DNA of 64,000 bases from Saprospiraceae bacterium (GCA_019638455.1 JAHBTU010000002.1:530501-594500), one strand, 5' to 3'; numbered from the stretch's first letter, positions 42,327-50,450 are shown. The notes: generated by a model not told the origin, from the sequence alone. A program made the numbers and translations.

Positions 42327-43580
42327 ATGCTCGACGGCTACCACATCCTCACTTTGACGCACCGCGATGCCCCTTTGGAAACCATCGGGCAACTCGTGAT
42401 ACCGGGCGACAACACACCTGCAACCCTAAGGGCATTGAAAGCCCGATTTGGCTGGGAAGAACTTCTATACCTCTCCACCTGCAATCGGGTGGTTTTCCTT
42501 TTTTACAGTGCTGCTCCAGCGAGCGACGATCTGCCCGTTAGCGTGTTGAAAGAAATTTGCCCCCATTTGTCGGAGCAAGTTCAGGATGCCATCGCGGATA
42601 AAATGCGCCTACTGCATGGCGCGGAAGCCGTCCGCCACCTCTTTGAGGTAGCGGGTTCTTTGGATAGTCTCGTGGTCGGCGAGCGCGAAATCGTTCGTCA
42701 GCTTCGGGAGGCCTACGACCGCAACCACGCTTGGCACCTTACGGGCGACCACCTGCGTTTGTTGATGCGCTTCACCATCGAGACGGCCAAAGAGATTTAT
42801 TCCCAAACGGCTATCGGCGAAAAAGCCCTTTCAGTCGTGGCGTTGGCTTTTTCGGCCATGCAAAAAACGGGTTTGGCAAAAGACGCTCGTATCCTTCTCA
42901 TCGGCGCGGGGCAAACGAACGCTTTGTTTGCCAAGTTTTTGGCCAAAAACGGCTACCGTAACGTCACTGTTTTCAACCGCACGCTCGAGAAAGCCGAACA
43001 CCTCGCCGCCACACTCGGCGGTCGCGCCCTGCCCTTCGATGCGCTGGAACATTACTCCGAAGGTTTCGACGCGCTCGTCGTCTGCACGGGAGCGACGCAA
43101 GCCGTGGTGACACCCGCGTTGTATCGCTCGCTTCTGGCTAGCGAAACGTCCCGCAAAACGGTGGTTGACCTTTCCGTGCCGAACAACGTGGACAAGCGAA
43201 TAGTGAGCGAACACCCCGTGCATTTTGTTGAAATAGAATCTCTGAAAACCGTCGCAAACGAAAACCTCGCCCACCGCGAGCGAGAGCGCCTCAAAGCGGG
43301 CGACATCATCGAACGGCGCATCCTTGCCTACCGCGAACTGTGGCACGAGCGACAAGTGGAGCGGGCGCTTGCCCACATCCCTGACGAGGTGCGTGCCGTG
43401 AAAGAACGCGCTGTGAATGAAGTTTTTGGAAAAGAATTCGCCGAACTTGACAATGCCGCACAAGCATTGATGCTCAAAATGCTGAACTACATGGAGAAGA
43501 AATGCGTGGCCATTCCGATGAAGGCTGCGAAGGCGGTTGTGCTGCGGGGCAAGAACAGCAAAAGCGCCAAATTGGTCTAA
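42327..43580 (+). CDS. hemA: Glutamyl-tRNA reductase
   Basis: First committed step of tetrapyrrole synthesis by the C5 route: glutamyl-tRNA to glutamate-1-semialdehyde with NADPH. 417 residues. The catalytic cysteine is in LLYLSTCNRVVFLFY; the substrate domain has EVAGSLDSLVVGEREIVRQLREAY; the NADPH domain has DARILLIGAGQTNALFAKFLAKNGY; VVDLSVPNNVD and the C-terminal dimerisation helices complete it. hemC or hemL are not adjacent. Confidence 0.95.
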   Translation: MLDGYHILTLTHRDAPLETIGQLVIPGDNTPATLRALKARFGWEELLYLSTCNRVVFLFYSAAPASDDLPVSVLKEICPHLSEQVQDAIADKMRLLHGAEAVRHLFEVAGSLDSLVVGEREIVRQLREAYDRNHAWHLTGDHLRLLMRFTIETAKEIYSQTAIGEKALSVVALAFSAMQKTGLAKDARILLIGAGQTNALFAKFLAKNGYRNVTVFNRTLEKAEHLAATLGGRALPFDALEHYSEGFDALVVCTGATQAVVTPALYRSLLASETSRKTVVDLSVPNNVDKRIVSEHPVHFVEIESLKTVANENLAHRERERLKAGDIIERRILAYRELWHERQVERALAHIPDEVRAVKERAVNEVFGKEFAELDNAAQALMLKMLNYMEKKCVAIPMKAAKAVVLRGKNSKSAKLV

Positions 43581-43754
43581 CTCGCACCCCAAAAATCTCC
43601 CCTACAATTTTTGCCATTTTCAGCCCTTCCCGAAGCGTTTCTGGTAGTACGGTAAGGATTGGCCGTCACTCATGCAAGCCCGGCCACTCGAGGTGCTTCT
43701 GGCTGGTGAAAACACCAAGCAAGGCAAAATTTGAACCTAGAAAAATCGATTGCT

Positions 43755-44054
43755 ATGGAAGGAAAAATCAAATATGAATTTTTGGCAAAAATGTGGCAGT
43801 ACGCAGGGCCAAATGGTTGGTATTTCGTATCGCTACCTACCGACATGGCGCTTGAAATAAGAGAAAATTTGAAATGGCAAGAAGAAGGTTTGGGGCGAAT
43901 GAAAGCAAGAGCAAAAATTGGAAAGAGTCAATGGGACACTGCTATTTGGTTTGACAAAAAACACAATACCTATCTACTGCCACTAAAAGCAGAAATAAGG
44001 AAGAAAGAAGTGCTTGAAAGCGACGATGAAATAAGTATTATGATTTGGATTTAA
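43755..44054 (+). CDS. DUF1905 family protein
   Basis: 99 residues from MEGKIKYEFLAKMWQYAG. The conserved blocks GPNGWYFVSLPTDMALEIRE, GFGRMKARA-like (GLGRMKARAKIG), WDTAIWFDKKHNTYLLPLKAEIRKKE and the ending DDEISIMIWI are those of DUF1905, a small beta-barrel family. Function unknown. Clearly more AT-rich than its neighbours, which with the adjoining IS remnant suggests transfer. Confidence 0.82.
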   Translation: MEGKIKYEFLAKMWQYAGPNGWYFVSLPTDMALEIRENLKWQEEGLGRMKARAKIGKSQWDTAIWFDKKHNTYLLPLKAEIRKKEVLESDDEISIMIWI

Positions 44055-44199
44055 AAACAACGAACCGCTCGCATTCCCGTCGCGAGATGCCAAGCGGAAA
44101 ACCCCTCGCTCCGCCGCAAGCGGCCGACTCCCCCCAAAACCGCTTCTACAATTTTTTTTGCCGTTGTTGTCGTCCTCGCCAACAACAGGCGGTGGAATG

Positions 44200-44616
44200 G
44201 GTGCTCGCCCTTGCCCTCACTCCGCTGGGTCGTTGGCGGGATGCCAACAACGGCATGAAAGTCCGGGCGGGCAAGGTCTGGGTCAAATGTCTCAAACGAA
44301 TCGTCATGCTTGTCTCGGTAGAGCACCCCAGGGCAGATGACTCAGTCCAAAGCCACAAACTGTATTTCTGTACCGACACCGAAGAGACTGAGCCTGGATT
44401 CTGGAGCGATACGCCTTGCGCTTCCAAATCGAGCTCATCTTCCGCGATGCCAAGCAATGTGCCGGGTTCACCCATTGCCAAAGCACCGACAAAACCACAC
44501 TGGAAAACCGCTTCAACCTCGCGCTGGGGGCAATATCCGTGGCTAAGACTGCCCACTGGTTGCCCGTCAACAAAGAAGTGCGAGGCTCTTTCTCGATGGC
44601 AGAACTGAAAACATAT
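44200..44616 (+). pseudogene. IS4-like transposase remnant, frameshifted
   Basis: Two frames carry the C-terminal part of an IS4-family DDE transposase. First: VWVKCLKRIVMLVSVEHP ... SHKLYFCTDTE. After a shift near 44390: ILERYALRFQIELIFRDAKQ, the conserved YREK-like block with the catalytic glutamate region, then CAGFTHCQSTDKTTLENRFNLALGAISVAKTAHW and FSMAELKTYY. The N-terminal two thirds are missing or unrecognisable. The 838-bp region from 44055 to 44892 holds only this, the hairpin at 44617 and repeat A copy 4. Confidence 0.78.
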
Positions 44617-44698
44617 TATAGTCAACGCAAATCAGCCCCGTCCGCTTTGCTTAGCCGGGCAAGCCCCTGGGCACAGGGGCTGATTTGCGTTGACTATA
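44617..44698 (+). repeat. Perfect 23-bp inverted repeat at the end of the IS4-like remnant
   Basis: Arms 44617-44639 (TATAGTCAACGCAAATCAG plus CCCC) and 44676-44698 are exact complements around a 36-base GC-rich loop. TATAGTCAACGCAA recurs (first 14 bases) at 48640-48653. It is probably derived from an IS end. The right arm shares its last four bases with the start of repeat A copy 4. Confidence 0.85.
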
Positions 44699-44799
44699 CC
44701 TTGATTCGCTAGGATTTGTCAAATGGCCATGATTGATGCCCATGATTTTGGGCAGATTGCGATTGCAGCCATGCCCAAAACTTGACGGCGCGAGGTATA
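44695..44799 (+). repeat. Dispersed palindrome-ended repeat, family A, copy 4
   Basis: TATACCTTGATTCGCTAGG at the left, ATGATTGATGCCCATGATTT and GCCATGCCCAAAAC in the middle, CGAGGTATA at the right. The ends pair as TATACC/GGTATA, where copy 1 has TATACT/AGTATA: the two changes compensate each other. Confidence 0.75.
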
Positions 44800-44892
44800 A
44801 AAACAACCCTAAAATCAAATAGCTTTTATTCTCAAATAGCTATGTCCAATTGGCCGCTTGATTTATTCACGAACCATTGATGGAGAAGACCT

Positions 44893-45988
44893 TTAAAAAA
44901 TGAAAGCACGACGTTGCTCAAGTCGAAAACTGAAATTCACCCCTCCATAAAAATTCAAAGGGGCGGCTGCATTGAAATATCGCCCTCCAAAGGCATTGAT
45001 GTCATTCCCCAGACTATACTTTTCATTCAGGATATTGTCTGCACCTGCGAACATCTCTATCCCAACTCTTTTTACCCGAAGTCCCGTCCAGCGCACTTTT
45101 GCTTGCAACAAATTGTATTTGCTGGCATACACAGTGTTGCCGTCATTCAATGGCAAACGAGCAGTAGAGTTTGATTCCACAAACAAACTGACATCATGCG
45201 GGAACCGCATTGTTATTCCCAATACCATCACAGTCTGCGGAACGCCTGTAAGGCTGTTGCCTGAATAATCCGTAGTTGCGTCCTGATAATTACTGAATAG
45301 AAAGTGGCTGTAGGTATAGCTTCCGGTCATCTGTATCGCTCTTATTGCACCTGTCCTTTTTGGCGCGAGCAGCCATGCCGTGATGAATGACTCTACACCA
45401 GTTTGCTTTGTGCCTCCGGCGTTTACAAAATACTCCGCCCCACTTTGGTCTAACCGGCGCACGATGGCATTCGTCAAATCATAACGAAACACAGACGCAT
45501 CTACTTGTAGTCTGTCTTTCCATGTCGTTAGCCGAAAGCCGATTTCTCTGTTCCAGCCCGATTCAGGTTGAAGCGATGTATTAATCACATTGTTGGACGG
45601 CCTGATTTCGGCAAGTGTGGGAGCAGAGTAACCGCGACTCAGCGTAGCGCGAATCGCAAAGTCGGGAGTGATCAAGTAACTCAGGGCGAAGCGGGGCATC
45701 CATTGGTCAGCAAATCTTCGGTTGCCTTCGGATGACCCTGTGTATGAATATCTATACTCATTCAGGCTGATCGCCAACTCGGTGGTGAGGCGCTCCTTGA
45801 CGGTGGCAGTCAGTCTTGCAAAATAAAATATCTGAGCAATATCGAATTCGTCCTGAGCCAGTTGTGCGCCCGCAGTACCGCCATTGTTTTGATAGTTCGA
45901 AATATCCTGCCACCCCTTTTGCCCTTCCAGCCCGAGATTCCATTTCCAGTATAAGTTTGAATTTTCCTTGCCAACAAGTTCCATGTAG
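44893..45988 (-). pseudogene. TonB-dependent receptor, C-terminal half (split by IS1-family element)
   Basis: Encodes the C-terminal 362 residues or so of an outer-membrane receptor: long alternating strands (ATVKERLTTELAISLNEYRYSYTG, FALSYLITPDFAIRATLSRGYSAPTLAEIRPSN, NREIGFRLTTWKDRLQVDASVFRYDL, TGSYTYSHFLFSNY) and an aromatic last strand with LNEKYSLGNDINAFGGRYFNAAAPLNFYGGVNFSF. Joining it to the other half at the shared CCATGTAG restores a continuous frame (...VRTYMELVGKEN...). Nothing else in this half is broken, so the insertion is recent. The ligand is probably a metal chelate or cofactor. Confidence 0.92.
45981..45988 (+). repeat. Target-site duplication, left, of IS1-family copy 1
   Basis: CCATGTAG here and at 46760-46767, directly flanking the element; 8 bp, normal for IS1. 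Confidence 0.92.
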
Positions 45989-46039
45989 GGTAGTGTCATT
46001 TTGGGGGTGATTTGGTATTTTTGCGTCAAACTTTATGAA

Positions 46040-46315
46040 ATGGTATTAGATGTAAAATGCTGCCATAAATGTGGCTCTGAACACATTGTGAAAAACGGGT
46101 CGAACGCATCAGGCAATCCGAAGTACAAATGCAAGGCTTGCGGCTTCGGCGGGGTGTTTCAAACGCTTCGGAAAAGCGAGGAATTTAAAGAAATGGTCGT
46201 CAGGGCGGCCCAAGAACGCAGTTCGTCACGGGGTCTTGCCAGAACCTTTGGCATCAGTCACCAAACGGCTCTGAGGTGGATAAAAAAAAAGCGCAGTCCC
46301 TTCCCGACATCGTGA
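46040..46315 (+). CDS. insA: IS1-family InsA
   Basis: 91 residues from MVLDVKCCHKCGSEHIVKNG. An N-terminal zinc finger (CCHKCG ... YKCKACGFGG) and a helix-turn-helix (SSRGLARTFGISHQTALRWIKKK) are the marks of InsA, which binds the IS ends and acts as repressor. A run of nine A (46282-46290) inside the gene is the site where ribosomes should slip by -1 into insB to make the fusion transposase. Confidence 0.92.
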   Translation: MVLDVKCCHKCGSEHIVKNGSNASGNPKYKCKACGFGGVFQTLRKSEEFKEMVVRAAQERSSSRGLARTFGISHQTALRWIKKKRSPFPTS

Positions 46316-46752
46316 CCACGTTGCTTCCGGCCAAGAAAAAAGACGTTCTCGAACTGGATGAATTATGGTCTTTTGTCTATTGCAAAGACTTTAAACGCTG
46401 GGTTTGGATAGCACTTTGCCGCAGAACACGTCAAATTGTCTCTTTTTTCATCGGCGACCGAAGCGAACAATCTTGTCGGCGGTTTTGGGAACTGATTCCG
46501 CCTGAATATCGAAAATGCCGAACGTTCAGCGATTTTTGGGAGGCATACGCCGCGGTTATTGATACAGGCAAACACAAGATGGTGGGAAAAGAATCCGGGG
46601 AAACTTCTCATGTGGAACGCTGGAACAACACCCTTCGCCAGAGAATTTGTCGATTCGTCAGAAAAACGCTATCCTTTTCAAAATCCGATGAAATGCACGA
46701 ACTGTACCTCCATTTGTTCGTCTACAACTACAACATATCACTCATAAAATGA
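46276..46752 (+). CDS. insB: IS1-family InsB (transposase catalytic part)
   Basis: In the -1 frame relative to insA and overlapping it by 40 bp. DVLELDELWSFVYCKDFKRWVWIALCRRTRQIVSFFIGDRS carries the first catalytic aspartate, DFWEAYAAVIDTGKHKMVGKESGETSHVERWNNTLRQRICRFVRKTLSFSKS carries the DDE glutamate in the HVERWNNTLRQR block, and the end KSDEMHELYLHLFVYNYN is typical of IS1. Intact. Confidence 0.93.
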   Translation: MDKKKAQSLPDIVTTLLPAKKKDVLELDELWSFVYCKDFKRWVWIALCRRTRQIVSFFIGDRSEQSCRRFWELIPPEYRKCRTFSDFWEAYAAVIDTGKHKMVGKESGETSHVERWNNTLRQRICRFVRKTLSFSKSDEMHELYLHLFVYNYNISLIK

Positions 46753-46759
46753 CACTACC

Positions 46760-47780
46760 CCATGTAGGTTCTGACACCCAAGTTCTTTTCATTCCGTATT
46801 TCATAGTTCGTGATAAAAGGATTTTCAAAATCAGTATTGGTGCCAAAAACAGAGGCGACATAGCGAAGATTGCCCGGAAGATGGAGTTCATTCGTGATGC
46901 CCGCGAAAAATGTTTTGTTGTAAATACCAGCCTGCTGCTCTACTGCCCCGGGGTTTGGCCCTGCGGCTGGTCGTGCTTGTTGCGGGTCAGCATCATATTG
47001 TGCTTGTGTCAGGCCTCCGGGCGTTTTGTACTGCAAGTCGGAATAAAAGGCCAATAACTTCACACTGCTGTTGTTTATATATGACCAGCGTTCGGCGGCT
47101 TGCAGATAGTGACGCTGCATGGCGGTATTCTGCCGATAACCGTCGGAGCGTTGATAGGCCTGATTAAAGGAAAACTGAGACTTCCCCGATGAAATTTTCA
47201 ACGTTGCATTTTCATGAAACAAGCCGTAGGAACCTCCATCCAAGCCAAGAGATATTTCATTGCTGTCTTTTTTTTGGCCTTTCAAATCCAGCATTACAAC
47301 ACCTCCTGAATTTGCGCCGAACAAACTACCATCAGGGCCTTTGAGTATTTCAATGCGTTCAATCGCGTTGGCATCGAGCAAATTGAGGTAGGTGTTGCCA
47401 CCTGCGTCGGTCAAAGGAAATTCATCCATATACACCTTCACGTTGCGCACACCAAAGGGAGAGCGCAAAAGGCTCCCGCGAATGGACAAGCGGTAACTGC
47501 CCGGAGACCGCTCCTCCATCCGCACGCCGGGTATCAGGTTCAACGCAGGTACCAACGAATGAGCAGCGCGTTGATTCAATTGTTCGTTATTGACAATGCC
47601 AATGGATGCCGGCGTTTGCAACAGGGGCTGCCGCGACAAATAACCTTGCACGACAACTTCCTGAATCTGCTGCAATGAATCAATGGATTGAACCGACTGC
47701 CCGAAAACCGGATTGGGAGCGGAAAGAAAAATGCAAACAGCGGCGCATGGGAGCAGGAAGAGCGTAGATTTTTTCTTCAT
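46760..47780 (-). pseudogene. TonB-dependent receptor, N-terminal half (split by IS1-family element)
   Basis: From MKKKSTLFLLPCAAVCIFLSAPNPVFG (Sec signal; the frame opens 21 codons earlier) through the plug domain: QEVVVQGYLSRQPLLQTPASIGIVNNEQLNQ, LNLIPGVRMEERSPGSYRLSIRGSLLRSPFGVRNVKVYMDEFPLTD, IERIEILKGPDGSLFGANSGGVVML. Then barrel strands to VRTYM, where the IS begins. The full protein would be about 700 residues. A second IS1-family copy lies 76 bp upstream of the start, in the probable promoter region, so the gene is hit twice. A truncated product would not form a barrel. Confidence 0.92.
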
Positions 47781-47862
47781 TGCTTTACAAAGAGCGATTG
47801 AGGGGCAAAGAAAATTGTCCTTTGGATTGTCCCTCGAAAACATGATGACTTACCTGGTAGTG

Positions 47863-48339
47863 TCATTTTATGAGTGATATGTTGTAGTTGTAGACGAACA
47901 AATGGAGGTACAGTTCGTGCATTTCATCGGATTTTGAAAAGGATAGCGTTTTTCTGACGAATCGACAAATTCTCTGGCGAAGGGTGTTGTTCCAGCGTTC
48001 CACATGAGAAGTTTCCCCGGATTCTTTTCCCACCATCTTGTGTTTGCCTGTATCAATAACCGCGGCGTATGCCTCCCAAAAATCGCTGAACGTTCGGCAT
48101 TTTCGATATTCAGGCGGAATCAGTTCCCAAAACCGCCGACAAGATTGTTCGCTTCGGTCGCCGATGAAAAAAGAGACAATTTGACGTGTTCTGCGGCAAA
48201 GTGCTATCCAAACCCAGCGTTTAAAGTCTTTGCAATAGACAAAAGACCATAATTCATCCAGTTCGAGAACGTCTTTTTTCTTGGCCGGAAGCAACGTGGT
48301 CACGATGTCGGGAAGGGACTGCGCTTTTTTTTTATCCAC
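47863..48339 (-). CDS. insB: IS1-family InsB, copy 2
   Basis: 158-residue frame, identical in sequence to the InsB of copy 1, with the same catalytic blocks. Reached by -1 slippage on the nine-A run (T-run at 48325-48333 on the plus strand). Confidence 0.93.
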   Translation of the reverse strand: MDKKKAQSLPDIVTTLLPAKKKDVLELDELWSFVYCKDFKRWVWIALCRRTRQIVSFFIGDRSEQSCRRFWELIPPEYRKCRTFSDFWEAYAAVIDTGKHKMVGKESGETSHVERWNNTLRQRICRFVRKTLSFSKSDEMHELYLHLFVYNYNISLIK

Positions 48340-48575
48340 CTCAGAGCCGTTTGGTGACTGATGCCAAAGGTTCTGGCAAGACCCCGTGACGAACTGCGTT
48401 CTTGGGCCGCCCTGACGACCATTTCTTTAAATTCCTCGCTTTTCCGAAGCGTTTGAAACACCCCGCCGAAGCCGCAAGCCTTGCATTTGTACTTCGGATT
48501 GCCTGATGCGTTCGACCCGTTTTTCACAATGTGTTCAGAGCCACATTTATGGCAGCATTTTACATCTAATACCAT
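48300..48575 (-). CDS. insA: IS1-family InsA, copy 2
   Basis: 91 residues, identical to InsA of copy 1: zinc finger plus helix-turn-helix. Identity of both products shows that the two copies separated very recently. Confidence 0.92.
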   Translation of the reverse strand: MVLDVKCCHKCGSEHIVKNGSNASGNPKYKCKACGFGGVFQTLRKSEEFKEMVVRAAQERSSSRGLARTFGISHQTALRWIKKKRSPFPTS

Positions 48576-48639
48576 TTCATAAAGTTTGACGCAAAAATAC
48601 CAAATCACCCCCAAAATGACACTACCACTTACCTTTCAC

Positions 48640-48816
48640 TATAGTCAACGCAAGTAAAAACTTAGGCAGCCCCAAGCGCATAAGACTCGGTTGACAGGCT
48701 ATAGGTTTTTGAAAGGGTTTGCAGGATAGATGGAGTGGATTCGCCGCTAAAAAATCCTGTAAATCTTGTAAATCCTGTCAAAAATTCAATGTCTGCTGTC
48801 CTACCTAAGTTTTTAC
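48640..48816 (+). repeat. Non-coding palindromic element with IS-end-like start
   Basis: Begins TATAGTCAACGCAAG, matching the IS4-like remnant end at 44617 for 14 bases, then GTAAAAACTTAGGCAGC (48654-48670), which is inverted as GCTG...CCTAAGTTTTTAC at 48795-48816. Inside lies the AAATCCTG-type repeat (48754-48780). No coding sequence. Probably a miniature element or nested remnants. Confidence 0.6.
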
Positions 48817-48988
48817 AAACATTCTTGAAACAATGGTTCGTGAAGAATTTGAGTAGTGACAAAATAACTTAATTTTTTGAATTTCAACACCTTGAAGGCA
48901 CTCGTGACGTAGTTGGAGTGAGCGTTGATATTTTCATGCAAAGTTGGGAAATATAGAAACCTGCAAAAAAACAAGTGAATTATGGCTC

Positions 48989-49109
48989 ACACTACTGGAC
49001 ATTATTATTGTGCTGCAAAGACACAAAGGCACAAAATGCGGCAAATCAATGAGTATTTTGCTTTGCGTCTTTGTGTCTTCTTGGCAAATTTGAAAATGTC
49101 CAGCAGTGT
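48989..49109 (+). repeat. Miniature palindromic element, family B, copy 2
   Basis: 121 bp. Ends ACACTACTGGACATT and AATGTCCAGCAGTGT pair with one mismatch. Inside, AAGACACAAAGGCACAAA pairs with TTTGCGTCTTTGTGTCTT, making almost the whole element one hairpin. Same orientation and same central AAATCAATGAGTATTTTGC as copy 1 at 11881. Stretch 48817-49304 holds no gene, only this, the 69-bp element and short repeats. Confidence 0.77.
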
Positions 49110-49155
49110 GATTATAGCTATCAATTGACCATGCAATTCAAATACTTCACGAACC

Positions 49156-49224
49156 GGTAGTGCCAAATATCGAGTGATGAAATCAATCATCTTTATCGAA
49201 AATCACTCATAGGTTGACACTACC
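49156..49224 (+). mobile_element. 69-bp miniature element derived from the IS1-family element
   Basis: Ends GGTAGTGCCAA and TTGACACTACC (one mismatch) match the IS1-family ends GGTAGTGTCATTTT. Further in, TATGAGTGAT (right end) and TCGAGTGAT (left end) match the insB-side end of the IS. An exact 8-bp duplication CACGAACC flanks it (49148-49155 and 49225-49232). So it is a non-coding MITE moved by IS1-family transposase. Confidence 0.83.
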
Positions 49225-49304
49225 CACGAACCATTGTTGAAAGTGAGGGCCAAATGGGCGACATCTCAGAAACAACATTCAACTCACTTAAACAAAAACG
49301 TACT

Positions 49305-50450
49305 ATGCTGTTGCGATTCACCGCTTACGCCCTCGTGGCGACTTATTTTGTCGCGTCGGGTTTTGTTCCGACCCATAAAAAACAAACGGATAAACCACCG
49401 CTCACAATTGTGACCGACAACACTTGGGATGTCAGCGGCCAACAAACGAAGTTTGGCGAATACCCGCTGTCGGCAGAACGGATAGCCTCACCAACGTCGC
49501 CGCTGCTCGGCGGGACCTACAAGGCGGTGACCGCAGAACATAACGGGCGAGGGAAGCTCGTGCCCGGCACCGTGCCCATCTGGCGCAACCGCAAAGCCGA
49601 CGGGGAAGGGGAGGCCTACCAGTTTCGCAAGACTGTGACACTCGGTGCCGAGCCTATCCAAAAAATCACGCTGGAAATCAACTGCGACGACGTGGCCCGC
49701 GTCTATATCAATAAGCGGCTGGTTAGTGTCGAAAAGCGCGATGGGAAACTGAAAGACGGGTACGACAAATGGTTCCTTTTCCGCAGCGTGAGCGGCTTCA
49801 TGTTCGACAGAATCTACACTTACGATGTGACGGACTACTTTTTCACCAACGTCACCAACACAATACTGGTCGAAGCCGTCAGCCTTGCATTCGATGGCAG
49901 CCACGCCTACCTGAGCGCCAAGATTGTGATTGAATTCGCACCGACCCCAGAACCTACCCCTCCGGCAAAAGCAGCCGCGCCAGCGAAACCCAAACCGAAC
50001 ACAAAGGTCGAGACACAAAAGCCCGTCTCCGCCAAGCCTACAGCGGATAAAGAAAATACCGTGTTCGAGGCTGGCCGCGACCCCGAGATTGAAAAACTGC
50101 GCGTCGGCAGCATCCTCGAGCTCGGCCACGTCTATTTCAAAGCTGACAACTACCAGCTCGACACCGCCTCCTACCGCACACTTGCCGCTCTGGCGAGCTT
50201 CATGAAGCGCCACCCCGGCCTGAAAATAGAAGTTGGCGGCCACACCAACCTGCGACCCAGCGACCGTTTCGCCACCGAACTATCCACCAACCGCGCGCGC
50301 TCCGTCGTGCGCTACCTGACCGATAATGGCATCGCAGCCGACCGAGTCACATATAAAGGCTACGGGAAAACCCAGCCACGCATCAATGTCGTTTCCAAAG
50401 AAGCCGACCGCGCGAACCAGCGGGTAGAAGTGAAGGTGCTGGCGAAATAA
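49305..50450 (+). CDS. OmpA-family protein with N-terminal lectin-like domain
   Basis: 381 residues from MLLRFTAYALVATYFVASGF (Sec signal or anchor). Residues 45-225 are a beta-sandwich-like part with YQFRKTVTLG, KITLEINCDDVARVYINKRLVS and TYDVTDYFFTNVTNTILVEAVSLAF, resembling galactose-binding/PA14-type folds seen in Bacteroidota surface proteins. A proline/alanine/lysine linker follows (PEPTPPAKAAAPAKPKPN). The last ~120 residues are an OmpA peptidoglycan-binding domain (GHVYFKADNYQLDTASYRTLAALASFMKRHPGLKIEVGGHTN, STNRARSVVRYLTDNGIAADRVTYKGYG). Probably tethers an envelope structure to the wall. Confidence 0.85.
   Translation: MLLRFTAYALVATYFVASGFVPTHKKQTDKPPLTIVTDNTWDVSGQQTKFGEYPLSAERIASPTSPLLGGTYKAVTAEHNGRGKLVPGTVPIWRNRKADGEGEAYQFRKTVTLGAEPIQKITLEINCDDVARVYINKRLVSVEKRDGKLKDGYDKWFLFRSVSGFMFDRIYTYDVTDYFFTNVTNTILVEAVSLAFDGSHAYLSAKIVIEFAPTPEPTPPAKAAAPAKPKPNTKVETQKPVSAKPTADKENTVFEAGRDPEIEKLRVGSILELGHVYFKADNYQLDTASYRTLAALASFMKRHPGLKIEVGGHTNLRPSDRFATELSTNRARSVVRYLTDNGIAADRVTYKGYGKTQPRINVVSKEADRANQRVEVKVLAK

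Larger units (their letters stand above)
45989..46759 (+). mobile_element. IS1-family insertion sequence, copy 1 (771 bp, intact)
   Basis: Inverted ends GGTAGTGTCATTTT (45989-46002) and AAAATGACACTACC (46746-46759), 8-bp target duplication CCATGTAG, and two overlapping ORFs typical of IS1 (insA, insB joined by -1 frameshift). The length is close to the 768 bp of E. coli IS1. It interrupts a TonB receptor gene. Both products are identical to those of copy 2. Confidence 0.95.
47856..48626 (-). mobile_element. IS1-family insertion sequence, copy 2 (771 bp, intact)
   Basis: Same length and ends as copy 1, opposite orientation. Flanked by an 8-bp duplication ACTTACCT (47848-47855 and 48627-48634), different from that of copy 1. 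So the two copies transposed independently and are not the ends of one composite transposon. It lies 76 bp upstream of the TonB receptor start. Confidence 0.95.

Noticed and set aside
45989..48626. Composite transposon made of two IS1-family copies
   Set aside because: Each copy has its own, different 8-bp target duplication, and the DNA between is the resident receptor gene, so the copies came in independently.
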